A stretch of 64,000 nt of DNA from Arthrobacter globiformis (GTDB taxonomy: Bacteria > Actinomycetota > Actinomycetes > Actinomycetales > Micrococcaceae). Made by a program: the position numbers and the translations under genes. Every line of letters starts with the position of its first letter. The stretch's first letter is position 1. The notes under the pieces are model-generated. The model was given only the letters and a program-made list of their open reading frames with translations. It had not been told where the DNA came from and did no database searches. Location: assembly GCF_030818015.1 (NCBI RefSeq), contig NZ_JAUSZX010000001.1, positions 1,364,001-1,428,000 of the forward strand. The letters run 5' to 3'. Below are positions 26,604 through 34,560 of the stretch, piece after piece.

Positions 26604-27737
26604 TCAGAGGGTCTGCAAGAACGCGGTGATGTCATTGGCGAGGAGCTCGGGTTCCTCGTGCGGAGCGAAATGCCCGCCTCGGGGCATCCTTGTGTATCGG
26701 GCGACTTGATATGACCGGTTGGCCCAGCTTCGGGGTGGCTGTGCGAGGTCGAACGGGAACAGGGCGACCGCCGTAGGCACTCGCACCCGACCCACACGCG
26801 CCGTGAAGCCAGCTGCGAATTCGTAATACGGGCGGAACGAGGTGCCGATGGAGTTCGTGAACCAGTAGAGGGATGCGAGGGTGACGAGGTAGTCATCGCT
26901 GAATCGTGTCGAGACGTCCCCTCCGCAGTCGCTCCAGGCGCGGTGCTTTTCGAGGATCCAAGACAACAGGCCTGCCGGCGAGTCCGACAGTGCGGGCGCG
27001 AGGGTGAGGGGACGAGTTTGCTGCTGATGTTGGTACGCACCTTCTACTGCAACCCAGGCGTTCACGCGTTCTAAATGTTCCTGTTCTTCGGGGCTGATCG
27101 TACCGGGGTCAATATGAAGCGGTGCAGCAACTGCGAGGAGATGGATGCCGACGACTGCTTCGGGATGGGCCTCGGCTAGGCGTGAAGTAATTCCTGCGCC
27201 GAGGTCGCCGCCGTGTGCCGCGTACCGGTCGAAGCCGAGGTGATCAGTCATCAACCGGTGCCAGAGCTCGTGTGTCTGCTCGTGCAGGGATGGGCGCTGC
27301 GGGGAGAATGGCAGACCTGGCAGGGCCGGAACAATCACCGTAACGGCCGTTTCGGAACTGCGACCGAACCGCGATGGTGTCGCTAATCGCTCGGCGAGAG
27401 CCACGAGTTCGAGCGCGGTGCTTGGCCATCCGTTGGTGAGTATTATGGGGAGGCCGCCCTGCTTTTCCGGGTCGAATCGAAGATACGCGACGGCTGTGCC
27501 GTCGACGTCGGCCCTATTCCAGGGCAACGCTTCGATGCGACGTCGTTGCGCTTCCCAGTCGAAGTCCTCGGCCCAGTACGAGACAAGTCGACGCAGCTCT
27601 TCTTGGTCAGTTCCGGCTTCCCAGCTCGGCACGGGCCACGAGGCAGGCCACCGCGTGTTGAGGAGCCGGCGGCGCAGGTCATTGACCTCTTCGTTTGTCG
27701 GATCGAGGGCGAGGGGGGAACGAGACATAGCGCTCAT
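26604..27737 (-). CDS. Epoxide hydrolase, alpha/beta-hydrolase fold
   Basis: This protein of about 377 residues has the epoxide hydrolase N-terminal domain (NDLRRRLLNTRWP) and then an alpha/beta-hydrolase core. The nucleophile Asp is in AAHGGDLGAGIT, and the catalytic His is in RGGHFAPHEEPE near the C-terminus. Relatives open aliphatic or xenobiotic epoxides to diols. The start is ATG 27737 or 27728; codons further upstream have poor composition. It may be in the same unit as the SnoaL-like and oxidoreductase genes, but 336 bases with a large hairpin intervene. Confidence 0.88.
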   Translation of the reverse strand: MSAMSRSPLALDPTNEEVNDLRRRLLNTRWPASWPVPSWEAGTDQEELRRLVSYWAEDFDWEAQRRRIEALPWNRADVDGTAVAYLRFDPEKQGGLPIILTNGWPSTALELVALAERLATPSRFGRSSETAVTVIVPALPGLPFSPQRPSLHEQTHELWHRLMTDHLGFDRYAAHGGDLGAGITSRLAEAHPEAVVGIHLLAVAAPLHIDPGTISPEEQEHLERVNAWVAVEGAYQHQQQTRPLTLAPALSDSPAGLLSWILEKHRAWSDCGGDVSTRFSDDYLVTLASLYWFTNSIGTSFRPYYEFAAGFTARVGRVRVPTAVALFPFDLAQPPRSWANRSYQVARYTRMPRGGHFAPHEEPELLANDITAFLQTL

Positions 27738-28073
27738 TTCAAAAAAGTTGCATAAGCCGTGACGTTTAAACGGAATTATCCCAGCCTGTGATCCTTCCCT
27801 TTCCTTTGGGGCCACGCGCTGCCCATTCCCTGGCCCAATTACTCTTTCCACCGCGAGTAGGTATGGGCGCGGACGGGCCAGTGTATGGAACCCGCCCGCG
27901 CCCTTTCTTCAACAGACGTCGCGGACACGGCTGTACGTCTGACCTGTGACGCCCGAACGCTTTATCCCTTTCGCCCGAAATGGCGGCGCAGGGTTGTTGC
28001 TTGCCACCCGCGCGGGCGATGAACGAGGTGGCCGCGCCCTGGTCGCCGCGAACGTGTGTTGCTTAGGTAGGCG
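27738..28073. other. Intergenic region with a GC-rich hairpin
   Basis: This 336-base region has no gene. It contains gggcgcggacggg (27865-27877) and cccgcccgcgccc (27891-27903), 13-base arms with one mismatch and a 13-base loop, followed on the plus strand by ctttctt. It may be a terminator or an insulator between the two minus-strand units. Confidence 0.6.
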
Positions 28074-28433
28074 TCAACTCGTGGGCTCGGCCATGACGGT
28101 CGCTTCCTCGATACGCACGAACCGTCCGTCGGAATCCAGGGCCGCGAAGACGTAGACCTCGTGAACGACGCGCCGACCATCGGCACCGAGCAAATCGATG
28201 AGGTGGCGTTCGGCGTAGCGGCTACCGTCGGTGATTTCATCCAGGACGGTAATAGTGACTTCTTGGGTGTTGCTCCGCAGGTGCGTGATGCGGGCGAGAA
28301 ACCCGGCCCGGTCGTCCCATTGCCCGTTCGTGCGTTGTCGGAAGTCGGGGCTGATATGCCGGTCGGCTGCCTCGTCCACAGGAAGGTCGTGATTCTCGAG
28401 GAGGTCTGCGAGGGCGTCTCTGAGTGTGGTCAT
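28074..28433 (-). CDS. SnoaL-like/NTF2-fold protein
   Basis: This 119-residue single-domain protein has the cone-shaped NTF2/SnoaL pattern: a helical N-terminus (LRDALADLLENHDLPVDEAA), a central YISPDF-like segment and C-terminal beta strands (VVHEVYVFAALDSDGRFVRI). Many such proteins are small isomerases or binding proteins. It follows the quinone oxidoreductase gene by 64 bases on the same strand, so it probably belongs to the same TetR-controlled unit. Confidence 0.75.
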   Translation of the reverse strand: MTTLRDALADLLENHDLPVDEAADRHISPDFRQRTNGQWDDRAGFLARITHLRSNTQEVTITVLDEITDGSRYAERHLIDLLGADGRRVVHEVYVFAALDSDGRFVRIEEATVMAEPTS

Positions 28434-28497
28434 CGAGTGGCTCCTGATCTCCCCGGTCGCACGGATGCCGGTTCATGGAGGGTCCGTAGGGAGCTCA

Positions 28498-29508
28498 TCA
28501 GACCGTGAGCACGATCTTGCCCTCGATGTGTCCCCGGGCCGCTCGCTCGTGCGCCTGCTGGGCGTCGGCGAGGGGGTAGGTGCTGTCGATGGCAACGCGC
28601 ACTGTGCCCGCCTCGATCAAGCCCGCCAACTGTTCGAGCTGTTGGCCATCGGAGCGCACCTGGGTGGATGAGACCACGACTCCGAGCTCGGCTACCTCCT
28701 CGGGGTCGAATTCGGCGAGGTAGACCGGGAACAGCGCGCCGCCGCGCTTCAGCGTGCGGAGGAAGCGTCGGCTGTGGGGACCGCCGACGGTATCGACTAC
28801 GAGGTCGATGTCATGGGCGATGTCTTCGGGGCGGTCCTTGGTGTAGTCGATGAACTCGTCAGCGCCGAGTTCGCGCAAAAATGCTTCGTGTTCACCCGAG
28901 GCGACCGCGATGACGTGCGCGCCCTTCCATTTCGCAAGCTGCACGGCGAAGTGCCCAACGCCGCCCGCGGCCCCGTTGACGAGCACCGTCGTGTTGGAGT
29001 CAAGCCTGACCGGGCGGTGCCGATCAGCCTGAAAAGGCGAGGGGTGGTCGTGTCCCAGCTCGATGAGAAACTGCCATGCGGTCAGCCCTGACATTGCCGC
29101 ACCCGCGGCGTGCAGGTGTTCGACGCCCGCTGGCTTGTGCGCGAGGTCTGAGGCCGGCGCGGTCACGTATTCGGCATAGGCACTGCCTTGGAGGCTGGTG
29201 GGGAAGCGGACCAGGCCGAAAACTTCTTCGCCCTTCGTGAAGCCTTCGACGTCGCCGGCGACAGCGTCCACGACCCCTGACACGTCGGTGCCCAGGATAA
29301 TGGGCAGGTTCATGGGCGGCAGCATCTCTCGCGGCACGCCCGGCATGCCCTCGCGCATGTACCAGTCCGGAGGGTTGACGCCCACCGCGGAGACCCGGAC
29401 GAGCACCTCGCCCGGCCCCACCTCGGGGACCGGCACCTCCTCGTGGCGCATTACCTCGGGGGCGCCGAAGTGGTGAATTCGAATCGCCTTCATACTGTTC
29501 GTGGGCAT
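28498..29508 (-). CDS. NADP-dependent quinone oxidoreductase (zinc-free MDR)
   Basis: This 336-residue medium-chain reductase has a GroES-like N-terminal domain (VGVNPPDWYMREG) and a Rossmann domain with the NADP motif GAAGGVGHFAVQLAKWKGA. The zinc-binding cysteines of alcohol dehydrogenases are absent. The start at ATG 29508 follows AAAGGA; upstream codons in frame are intergenic. It is divergent from a TetR gene, and two identical palindromes lie in the shared promoter region, so repression by that TetR is likely. Confidence 0.9.
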   Translation of the reverse strand: MPTNSMKAIRIHHFGAPEVMRHEEVPVPEVGPGEVLVRVSAVGVNPPDWYMREGMPGVPREMLPPMNLPIILGTDVSGVVDAVAGDVEGFTKGEEVFGLVRFPTSLQGSAYAEYVTAPASDLAHKPAGVEHLHAAGAAMSGLTAWQFLIELGHDHPSPFQADRHRPVRLDSNTTVLVNGAAGGVGHFAVQLAKWKGAHVIAVASGEHEAFLRELGADEFIDYTKDRPEDIAHDIDLVVDTVGGPHSRRFLRTLKRGGALFPVYLAEFDPEEVAELGVVVSSTQVRSDGQQLEQLAGLIEAGTVRVAIDSTYPLADAQQAHERAARGHIEGKIVLTV

Positions 29509-29544
29509 TGTGTGTCCTTTCAGTGGCCTGCCTGTACCATTAGT

Positions 29545-29579
29545 GGAGCAGTGCTCCGAATTTACTGGAGCACTGCTCC
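29545..29579. promoter_or_regulatory. Twin TetR-type operators
   Basis: GGAGCA-N-TGCTCC occurs twice, at 29545-29557 (N=G) and 29567-29579 (N=C). The copies are 22 bases apart, about two helical turns. Both lie between the divergent oxidoreductase and TetR genes, the usual place for an autoregulating TetR repressor. Confidence 0.8.
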
Positions 29580-29601
29580 GGTTGTCAAAAGGAGATGTGA
29601 G

Positions 29602-30180
29602 ATGCGTGTCGACGCTCAAAGAAACTATGAGCACCTGCTCGATACTGGCCGCGTTGTTGTCGTCGAGCAGGGAGCTGAGGCGTCGCTGCGCGACGTCGCC
29701 CGCCGGGCTGGCGTTGGTTTGGGAACGCTTTACAGGCATTTTCCGTCACGGGAGGCCCTGCTTGAAGCCTTGCTGCGCGAGAGCTTTGACAAGCTGGCAG
29801 CGCAGGCAGCCGAGCTTGAGGCGGCAAGCGCACCGGCAGACGCACTCATTGTCTGGCTGCGCGATTTCGTCGCGTTCTCCCGTACCTACCGGGGCGTCAC
29901 GGAGATGATGATGGCCGCCATCGAAAACACGGAGTCCGCCCTCCATACCTCATGCGTCAGGCTGCGCGGCGCCGGCACGCAGTTGCTCACCCGCGCCCAG
30001 GCCGCCGGCGCCGCCCGCCCTGACATGGATGGCACCGACCTGTTCGCGCTCGTCACCGCACTCGCCTGGCTCGGCGACCAACCCTCAAGCGCGACCCGCG
30101 CCGGTCATCTCTTCGACATCATCGCAAGCGCAATCCTGGTAAATCGAGCAAGCGGCGATTCCCTCTCCGAATCCCCCTAA
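29602..30180 (+). CDS. TetR-family transcriptional regulator
   Basis: This 192-residue regulator has an N-terminal helix-turn-helix (ASLRDVARRAGVGLGTLYRH, about residues 26-45) followed by a ligand-binding domain of the SbtR-like type (LRDFVAFSRTYRGVTEMM). The ATG at 29602 follows GGAG. It is divergent from the quinone oxidoreductase, and twin palindromic operators sit between them. It probably represses the oxidoreductase/SnoaL unit and itself in response to an electrophile or quinone; the ligand is not known. Confidence 0.9.
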   Translation: MRVDAQRNYEHLLDTGRVVVVEQGAEASLRDVARRAGVGLGTLYRHFPSREALLEALLRESFDKLAAQAAELEAASAPADALIVWLRDFVAFSRTYRGVTEMMMAAIENTESALHTSCVRLRGAGTQLLTRAQAAGAARPDMDGTDLFALVTALAWLGDQPSSATRAGHLFDIIASAILVNRASGDSLSESP

Positions 30181-30280
30181 CGCGGCACTGGGCTCGACAC
30201 GCGCCGCGACGGGGCTCTAGATGACCGTATAACCCGCCCAATTAGATGTGCGATCAAGGTGCAGGTACCCAACTGCAGTC

Positions 30281-30317
30281 CTGAGGGCCACACCGGCGTG
30301 GTCGGCGTGGCCCTCAG
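30281..30317. repeat. Perfect 11-bp inverted repeat
   Basis: ctgagggccac and gtggccctcag flank a 15-base loop. It is about 100 bases after the TetR stop and directly abuts the regulator gene fragment. No T run follows, so a terminator role is uncertain. Confidence 0.6.
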
Positions 30318-30457
30318 AAATTGTCGACGCAGTTCTCCATGGCGATGCGGATGGCGCCTACCAGGTTGCCCTCGATCATCTCCAGGGAACGGCCTCGCTG
30401 CTTCATGTCCTGGTCTCGCCGGAGGATTCCTCACTGGCAGCCTCCGGCGATTCCTGA
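30317..30457 (+). pseudogene. 3' fragment of a FadR/GntR (FCD) regulator gene
   Basis: The fragment encodes EIVDAVLHGDADGAYQVA followed by DHLQGTASLLH and VSPEDSSLAAS. This matches the last 45 or so residues of the intact FCD regulator at 40532-41284 (EIIDAILRGDADEAY, then DHLQGTASLLH). Nucleotide identity is also obvious. The helix-turn-helix part is absent, so it is non-functional. Confidence 0.88.
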
Positions 30458-30477
30458 CGTCCAGCGAAAGCGTGCCC

Positions 30478-31887
30478 TCATCCCACCTTCCGAGGTCTGA
30501 TGACCAGCCCGACGACGGCTGCCAGCGCGAGGGCGGAGAGGATGGTCGCCGACCAGAACCCGGCCCGTCCGCCGGTCAGGAAGTCGCCGGGGACAGCGAA
30601 GGCCGCGTAGGTCGAAGCCACGATGGCCAGTCCGACGGCGCCGCCAAGTTGCTGCATGGTCTGGAAAAGCCCGGAGGCGGATCCTGCGTGCTCGGGTTCG
30701 ACGTTGCGAAGCGCGAGCGTCGTGAGCGGCATGAACGTCATGCCGGCTGAGATTCCCGTGAGCAGCAGGGCAACCATGACGATGGCGAAGGGGGTGTCCG
30801 GACTCAGCTGCGTGAGCGGCAGGAATGCGACGACGCGAAGGGCGGCGCCGAGCATGACGAGGCGGACGGCCCCGAAGCGCTCGACCAGCCGCGGGACGAT
30901 CCGCGACATCGCGAAGATGCTCAGGGGCATGGGCAGGAACGCCAGCCCCGTCAACAGTGGCGTGAGGTGCAGATCGTTTTCGAGGTACTGGACCATGAGG
31001 AAGAACATCGCCAGCATCCCGCCATAGGTGGCCGCCATCGCCGCAAGCGCCGCCACCCGGCTCGGGCTGCGGAGCAGCTGCGGGTGGAGCAGGGGGTGGG
31101 CCACTCTCCGCTCGGTGAAGGCGAGCACGGTGATCAGCGCTGCGCCGACCACGAACCCGCCGATCGTGCGCGGACTGGACCAGCCGTCGTCGCCCGCCTG
31201 GATGAGAGCCCACACGATGGCGACGGCGCCGCCCGTTGCGGTCACCGCGCCGAGCACGTCGAAGCGTCCGGGTCTGCGGGGAGTTTCGGCGTCGAGCCGG
31301 GGCACGGCAATGAGGACGACGACGCCGATCGGCACGTTGATGAAGAGGGTCCACCGCCAGTTGGCCATGTCGGTGAGCAGGCCGCCAAGAATGAGCCCGA
31401 GCGCACCGCCCATCGAGGCGACGGCGGAGAACAGTGCAAGCGCCCGGTTCCGTGCGCCGTCGTCCCGTGCGCTCGTAGTGATGAGCGCGAGTACGCTCGG
31501 GGCGGCGAACGCGGCACCGAGGCCCTGCAGTGCGCGTGCGATGACGAGGAGAAGGGGTGAGGTGGCCAGGCCGCCGAGCAGCGAGAAGACCGTGAAGACT
31601 GCGACGCCCACCAGGAACGTGCGGCGACGGCCGAAGACGTCACCGATCCGTCCGCCGAGCAGCAGGAGGCCCCCGAAGGCTACCGCGTAGCCGTTCAAGA
31701 CCCAGCTGAGCTGGGCGCGGGTGAAATGGAGGTCGGTGGCGATGTGGGGGAGCGCGACGTTAACAACTGTCGCGTCGAGGACAAGCATGAGTTGGGCAAG
31801 CATGACCAGCCAGAGGCCAATGCTGCCTACGCGGCGGCCGGATGGCGCGGTCCCGGCGGGCGCCCGTGTGGCGATTGTGGATGTCAT
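30478..31887 (-). CDS. MFS multidrug exporter (DHA2 family)
   Basis: This 469-residue drug:H+ antiporter of the 14-segment DHA2 type has the TM1 signature LVLDATVVNVALPHIATDL, motif A GGRIGDVFGRRRTFLVG, and the motif C region near GGALGLILGGLLTD. The start is ATG 31887; codons upstream belong to the promoter region. It is divergent from a TetR gene with palindromic sites between them. It probably exports a toxic compound and is induced when the regulator binds it. Confidence 0.9.
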   Translation of the reverse strand: MTSTIATRAPAGTAPSGRRVGSIGLWLVMLAQLMLVLDATVVNVALPHIATDLHFTRAQLSWVLNGYAVAFGGLLLLGGRIGDVFGRRRTFLVGVAVFTVFSLLGGLATSPLLLVIARALQGLGAAFAAPSVLALITTSARDDGARNRALALFSAVASMGGALGLILGGLLTDMANWRWTLFINVPIGVVVLIAVPRLDAETPRRPGRFDVLGAVTATGGAVAIVWALIQAGDDGWSSPRTIGGFVVGAALITVLAFTERRVAHPLLHPQLLRSPSRVAALAAMAATYGGMLAMFFLMVQYLENDLHLTPLLTGLAFLPMPLSIFAMSRIVPRLVERFGAVRLVMLGAALRVVAFLPLTQLSPDTPFAIVMVALLLTGISAGMTFMPLTTLALRNVEPEHAGSASGLFQTMQQLGGAVGLAIVASTYAAFAVPGDFLTGGRAGFWSATILSALALAAVVGLVIRPRKVG

Positions 31888-31925
31888 GGGGTGGTGTCCT
31901 GTTCTAGCCGAAGGGCTGACGTACA

Positions 31926-31973
31926 CTAAGAGGAGAGATACTCCGCTTAGAACTATACGGAGACCCTCTCCGT
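31926..31973. promoter_or_regulatory. Two candidate TetR operators
   Basis: Site 1 (31926-31950) is ctaag-a-ggag-agata-ctcc-g-cttag, a 25-bp palindrome with one mismatched pair. Site 2 (31957-31973) is acggaga-ccc-tctccgt. Both centre on GGAG/CTCC half-sites between the divergent MFS and TetR genes. Confidence 0.75.
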
Positions 31974-32003
31974 TTTGGCAACAACGTTTTGAAAGGTGCT
32001 TCT

Positions 32004-32552
32004 GTGCGCGCTGATGCTCAACGCAACCGCGACCGGATCGTGGAGGTTGCACGTGCGTTCTTCCGCGCCAAAGGCTACGACGCCGTCTCGATGGACGAGG
32101 TCGCCAAAGGGGCCGGGGTTGGCACCGGCACGCTGTACCGGCACTTTCCTACCAAGGAGTCCCTGTACGACGCGGTCCTTGAGGCCTGGGCAGAGAAGGT
32201 CAACGAGGCAGTCGACAGGGCGCTTTCGCTCGATGCGCCGGCGCGGGAGCAGCTCTTGACTTGGCTGGGCGACTACGCAGCGATGCTGACGGAACACAAA
32301 GGTGCAGCCGCCCGGATCACTGCTGCGCTGGGCGACTCTGAGTCTCCATTCGCGGCGAAATGCACGACTTACATCAACGCGAATCAGCGCGTGATTGACG
32401 CGTTGGACTCGGCCCTGCGCCCCGGGGTCGAGGCAATTCAAATCAGTCGACTTGTTGGCGGGGCGGCTGCAGTCGCAGACAACAGCGAGCTTCCCGCCGA
32501 CGCAGTGGCATCGATGCTTGCGATCGTCGCTGACGGACTGCTCGCTCCCTGA
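32004..32552 (+). CDS. TetR-family transcriptional regulator
   Basis: This 182-residue regulator has an N-terminal helix-turn-helix (VSMDEVAKGAGVGTGTLYRH, about residues 27-46) and a SbtR-like C-terminal domain. The GTG at 32004 has AAAGG about 6 bases upstream; a TTG at 31989 is less likely. It resembles the TetR at 29602 in the recognition helix (GTLYRHFP) and overall size. It probably represses the divergent MFS exporter through the two GGAG/CTCC palindromes. Confidence 0.9.
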   Translation: MRADAQRNRDRIVEVARAFFRAKGYDAVSMDEVAKGAGVGTGTLYRHFPTKESLYDAVLEAWAEKVNEAVDRALSLDAPAREQLLTWLGDYAAMLTEHKGAAARITAALGDSESPFAAKCTTYINANQRVIDALDSALRPGVEAIQISRLVGGAAAVADNSELPADAVASMLAIVADGLLAP

Positions 32553-32615
32553 CGGGTTCAGCGGACGCGTGTCGTCCCGGGCCCACAAACTCTGACGCCG
32601 GCTGCTTCTCGACCA

Positions 32616-32933
32616 TTGGACAAGCTTCTGCAGCTACAAACCTTCTGCAGCTACAAACGTTGGCCCGCACTCATTGTTCAGGATGACCTGTTTGCAGCAT
32701 CGGAGTCGGTCACGTTACTGCCACTGACCTCCCAGCTCACGGACGCCCCGTTGCTGAGAGTGACGGTCGAACCGGGACAGCTTACCGGCTTGGAACGCGT
32801 AAGCCAGATCATGGTGGACAAGCTAACAACAGTCCGCCGCTCCAACCTGGGGCAGCGGATAGGCCGAATAGATTCCAAGACGATGGTTGCGGTTGAACAA
32901 TCGCTTGCCGTCTTTCTTGGGCTGGGGCGCTGA
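32616..32933 (+). pseudogene. MazF/PemK-like toxin, N-terminally broken
   Basis: From about residue 16 the frame matches PemK/MazF endoribonucleases: PALIVQDDLF, VTLLPLTSQL, DAPLLRVTVEP, SQIMVDKLTTVRR and QRIGRID. The N-terminal RGD/active-loop segment that families carry before RPALIVQ is missing. In its place is a perfect 17-base tandem duplication, which shifts frame. No antitoxin gene is seen upstream. It is probably a dead toxin remnant, although a shortened product could still be made from 32616. Confidence 0.75.
32625..32658 (+). repeat. 17-bp perfect tandem duplication
   Basis: cttctgcagctacaaac occurs twice in a row. The unit length is not a multiple of three, so the duplication changes frame just before the conserved part of the MazF-like gene. 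Confidence 0.9.
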
Positions 32934-33066
32934 CTGGCTCAACTACCGGTTTCGACAGGCTCAACCACCGGGGCGAAGCCGCTCGAGGGCCCAGTCCCCG
33001 TTGCTCAGCTCCTGCTGGAGGCGGACGTCCGCCTATTCAGGCCGGCGGCGCCTAAGCCCTCGCCCA

Positions 33067-33137
33067 CCCCGAGTGTTTGTCCGGCTGTCGTCGTCTTGGC
33101 ACGATTCAAACCGCGACAGCTGGACAAAAACTCGGGG
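33067..33137. repeat. 24-bp-arm imperfect palindrome, intergenic hairpin
   Basis: Arms at 33067-33090 and 33114-33137 (ccccgagtgtttgtcc... and ...ggacaaaaactcgggg) pair with two mismatches around a 23-base loop. It lies 45 bases before the first subtilase gene. It has the look of a dispersed intergenic hairpin element. A short ggtttcgacaggctcaacca motif at 32949 is also repeat-like. Confidence 0.7.
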
Positions 33138-33181
33138 TAATCTTCAGCAGACACTAGGTGGCCGGGCCGGAGTGAAGCAAG

Positions 33182-34459
33182 ATGCTCCGTATGAGAAAAG
33201 TCGTTACAGCCAGCCTCGCCGCAGTAGCCGTAGGTTTTGGCGCCCTAACCGTAACCGTCCCGAGCAGCGCGGCAACGGAGCCGCAGCCTCAGCAGATATC
33301 CGGCCAGATCATCGTCAAGTTCCGCGACAAGGGCGTCGCCGCCGGCGTCCTGCGCCAGAACGGTCTCAGCGCCGGCGCTGGCATTGGCAGCACGGGCGCG
33401 CACCTCATCAAAGTACCGGCCGGCAAAGAATCCCAGCTCATCGAATCCCTGAGCCGGAACCCTGCCGTTGAATACGCCGAGCCGGATCAGCTCGTTACCG
33501 CCGCCACCGACGACCAGTATTTCGGCCGCCAGTACGCGCTGCAGAATCTGGGCCAGTCATTTACCAACACAGACAACACGCAAACCATAGCCTCGGGGAC
33601 ACCGGACGCCGATGTCGATGCCGTCGAAGCATGGAGCATCACGACCGGCAGCGGCATCAAGGTTGCCATCGTCGATACAGGTGTCGCAATCGACCACGAG
33701 GACATTTCGCAGAAGGTCGTGGCACGGGCCAACTTCAGCGATTCGAAAATCGTCAATCCTGAGGACTATGACAAGTACGGGCACGGCACGCACGTCGCCG
33801 GTATCGTCGCCGCCGAACATAACTCCACGGGTGTGGCAGGTGTATGCCCGGGCTGCAGCATTCTCGATGCCAAAGTGCTCAACGATAGCGGGTCCGGCTC
33901 CAGTTCAGCCATTGCCAATGGAATCAACTGGGCAGTTGAAAAGGGCGCGAAGGTCATCAACATGAGCCTCGGCCAGCGCGTCTCTTCACGCGTGCTTGAA
34001 GCTGCCGTTAACAACGCTTGGAACAAGGGCGTGGTGCTAGTGGCTGCAGCCGGCAATGCCGGTACCCAAGCCAAGATCTACCCGGGCGCTTACCCCAACG
34101 TCATTTCCGTAGCTGCAACCGACAACCGTGACAACAAGGCATCCTTCTCGACCTACGGCAAGTGGGTGGATGTCGCGGCGCCGGGTGTCGACGTTTACTC
34201 GACCTTCCCGATCCACCCCTTCGTCCTGGGCACCCAGAACGGACGGTCCACCGGTTATGACATTGCCAGCGGCACGTCAATGGCCTCACCTATTGTGGCC
34301 GGCGCAGCCGCGCTTGCCTGGAGTTCACACGCCGACGCCACAAACACATCAGTCCGGGCAAACATCGAATCAACGGCTGACCCAATTCCCGGTACAGGCA
34401 CCAACTGGGCATATGGCCGGGTGAACGCGTGCAGGGCCGTCGGTAGCGACTGCAAATAG
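33182..34459 (+). CDS. Secreted S8 subtilisin-like serine protease
   Basis: This 425-residue preproprotease has a signal peptide (to about residue 31) and an inhibitor I9-like propeptide (GQIIVKFRDKG to about residue 105). The peptidase S8 domain has Asp165 (VAIVDTGV), His201 (GHGTHVAG), Asn292 and Ser366 (SGTSMASP). CPGC near residue 222 may form a disulphide. GGAG lies upstream of the ATG, and a strong terminator follows. A close paralogue is at 42488-43738. It is probably an extracellular scavenging protease. Confidence 0.93.
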   Translation: MLRMRKVVTASLAAVAVGFGALTVTVPSSAATEPQPQQISGQIIVKFRDKGVAAGVLRQNGLSAGAGIGSTGAHLIKVPAGKESQLIESLSRNPAVEYAEPDQLVTAATDDQYFGRQYALQNLGQSFTNTDNTQTIASGTPDADVDAVEAWSITTGSGIKVAIVDTGVAIDHEDISQKVVARANFSDSKIVNPEDYDKYGHGTHVAGIVAAEHNSTGVAGVCPGCSILDAKVLNDSGSGSSSAIANGINWAVEKGAKVINMSLGQRVSSRVLEAAVNNAWNKGVVLVAAAGNAGTQAKIYPGAYPNVISVAATDNRDNKASFSTYGKWVDVAAPGVDVYSTFPIHPFVLGTQNGRSTGYDIASGTSMASPIVAGAAALAWSSHADATNTSVRANIESTADPIPGTGTNWAYGRVNACRAVGSDCK

Positions 34460-34483
34460 CGTCGGTAGTAACTGCAAACAACA

Positions 34484-34518
34484 AAGATGCTCCGCCAGCG
34501 AAACTGGCGGAGCATCTT
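34484..34518 (+). terminator. Strong hairpin terminator
   Basis: aagatgctccgccag and ctggcggagcatctt form a perfect 15-bp stem with a cgaaa loop. It lies 25 bases after the subtilase stop and faces the convergent SDR gene, so it may serve both strands. Confidence 0.85.
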
Positions 34519-34560
34519 GCATAGAGCCTAGGACTGGAGTGACTGGGAAAACCTTGCTGC

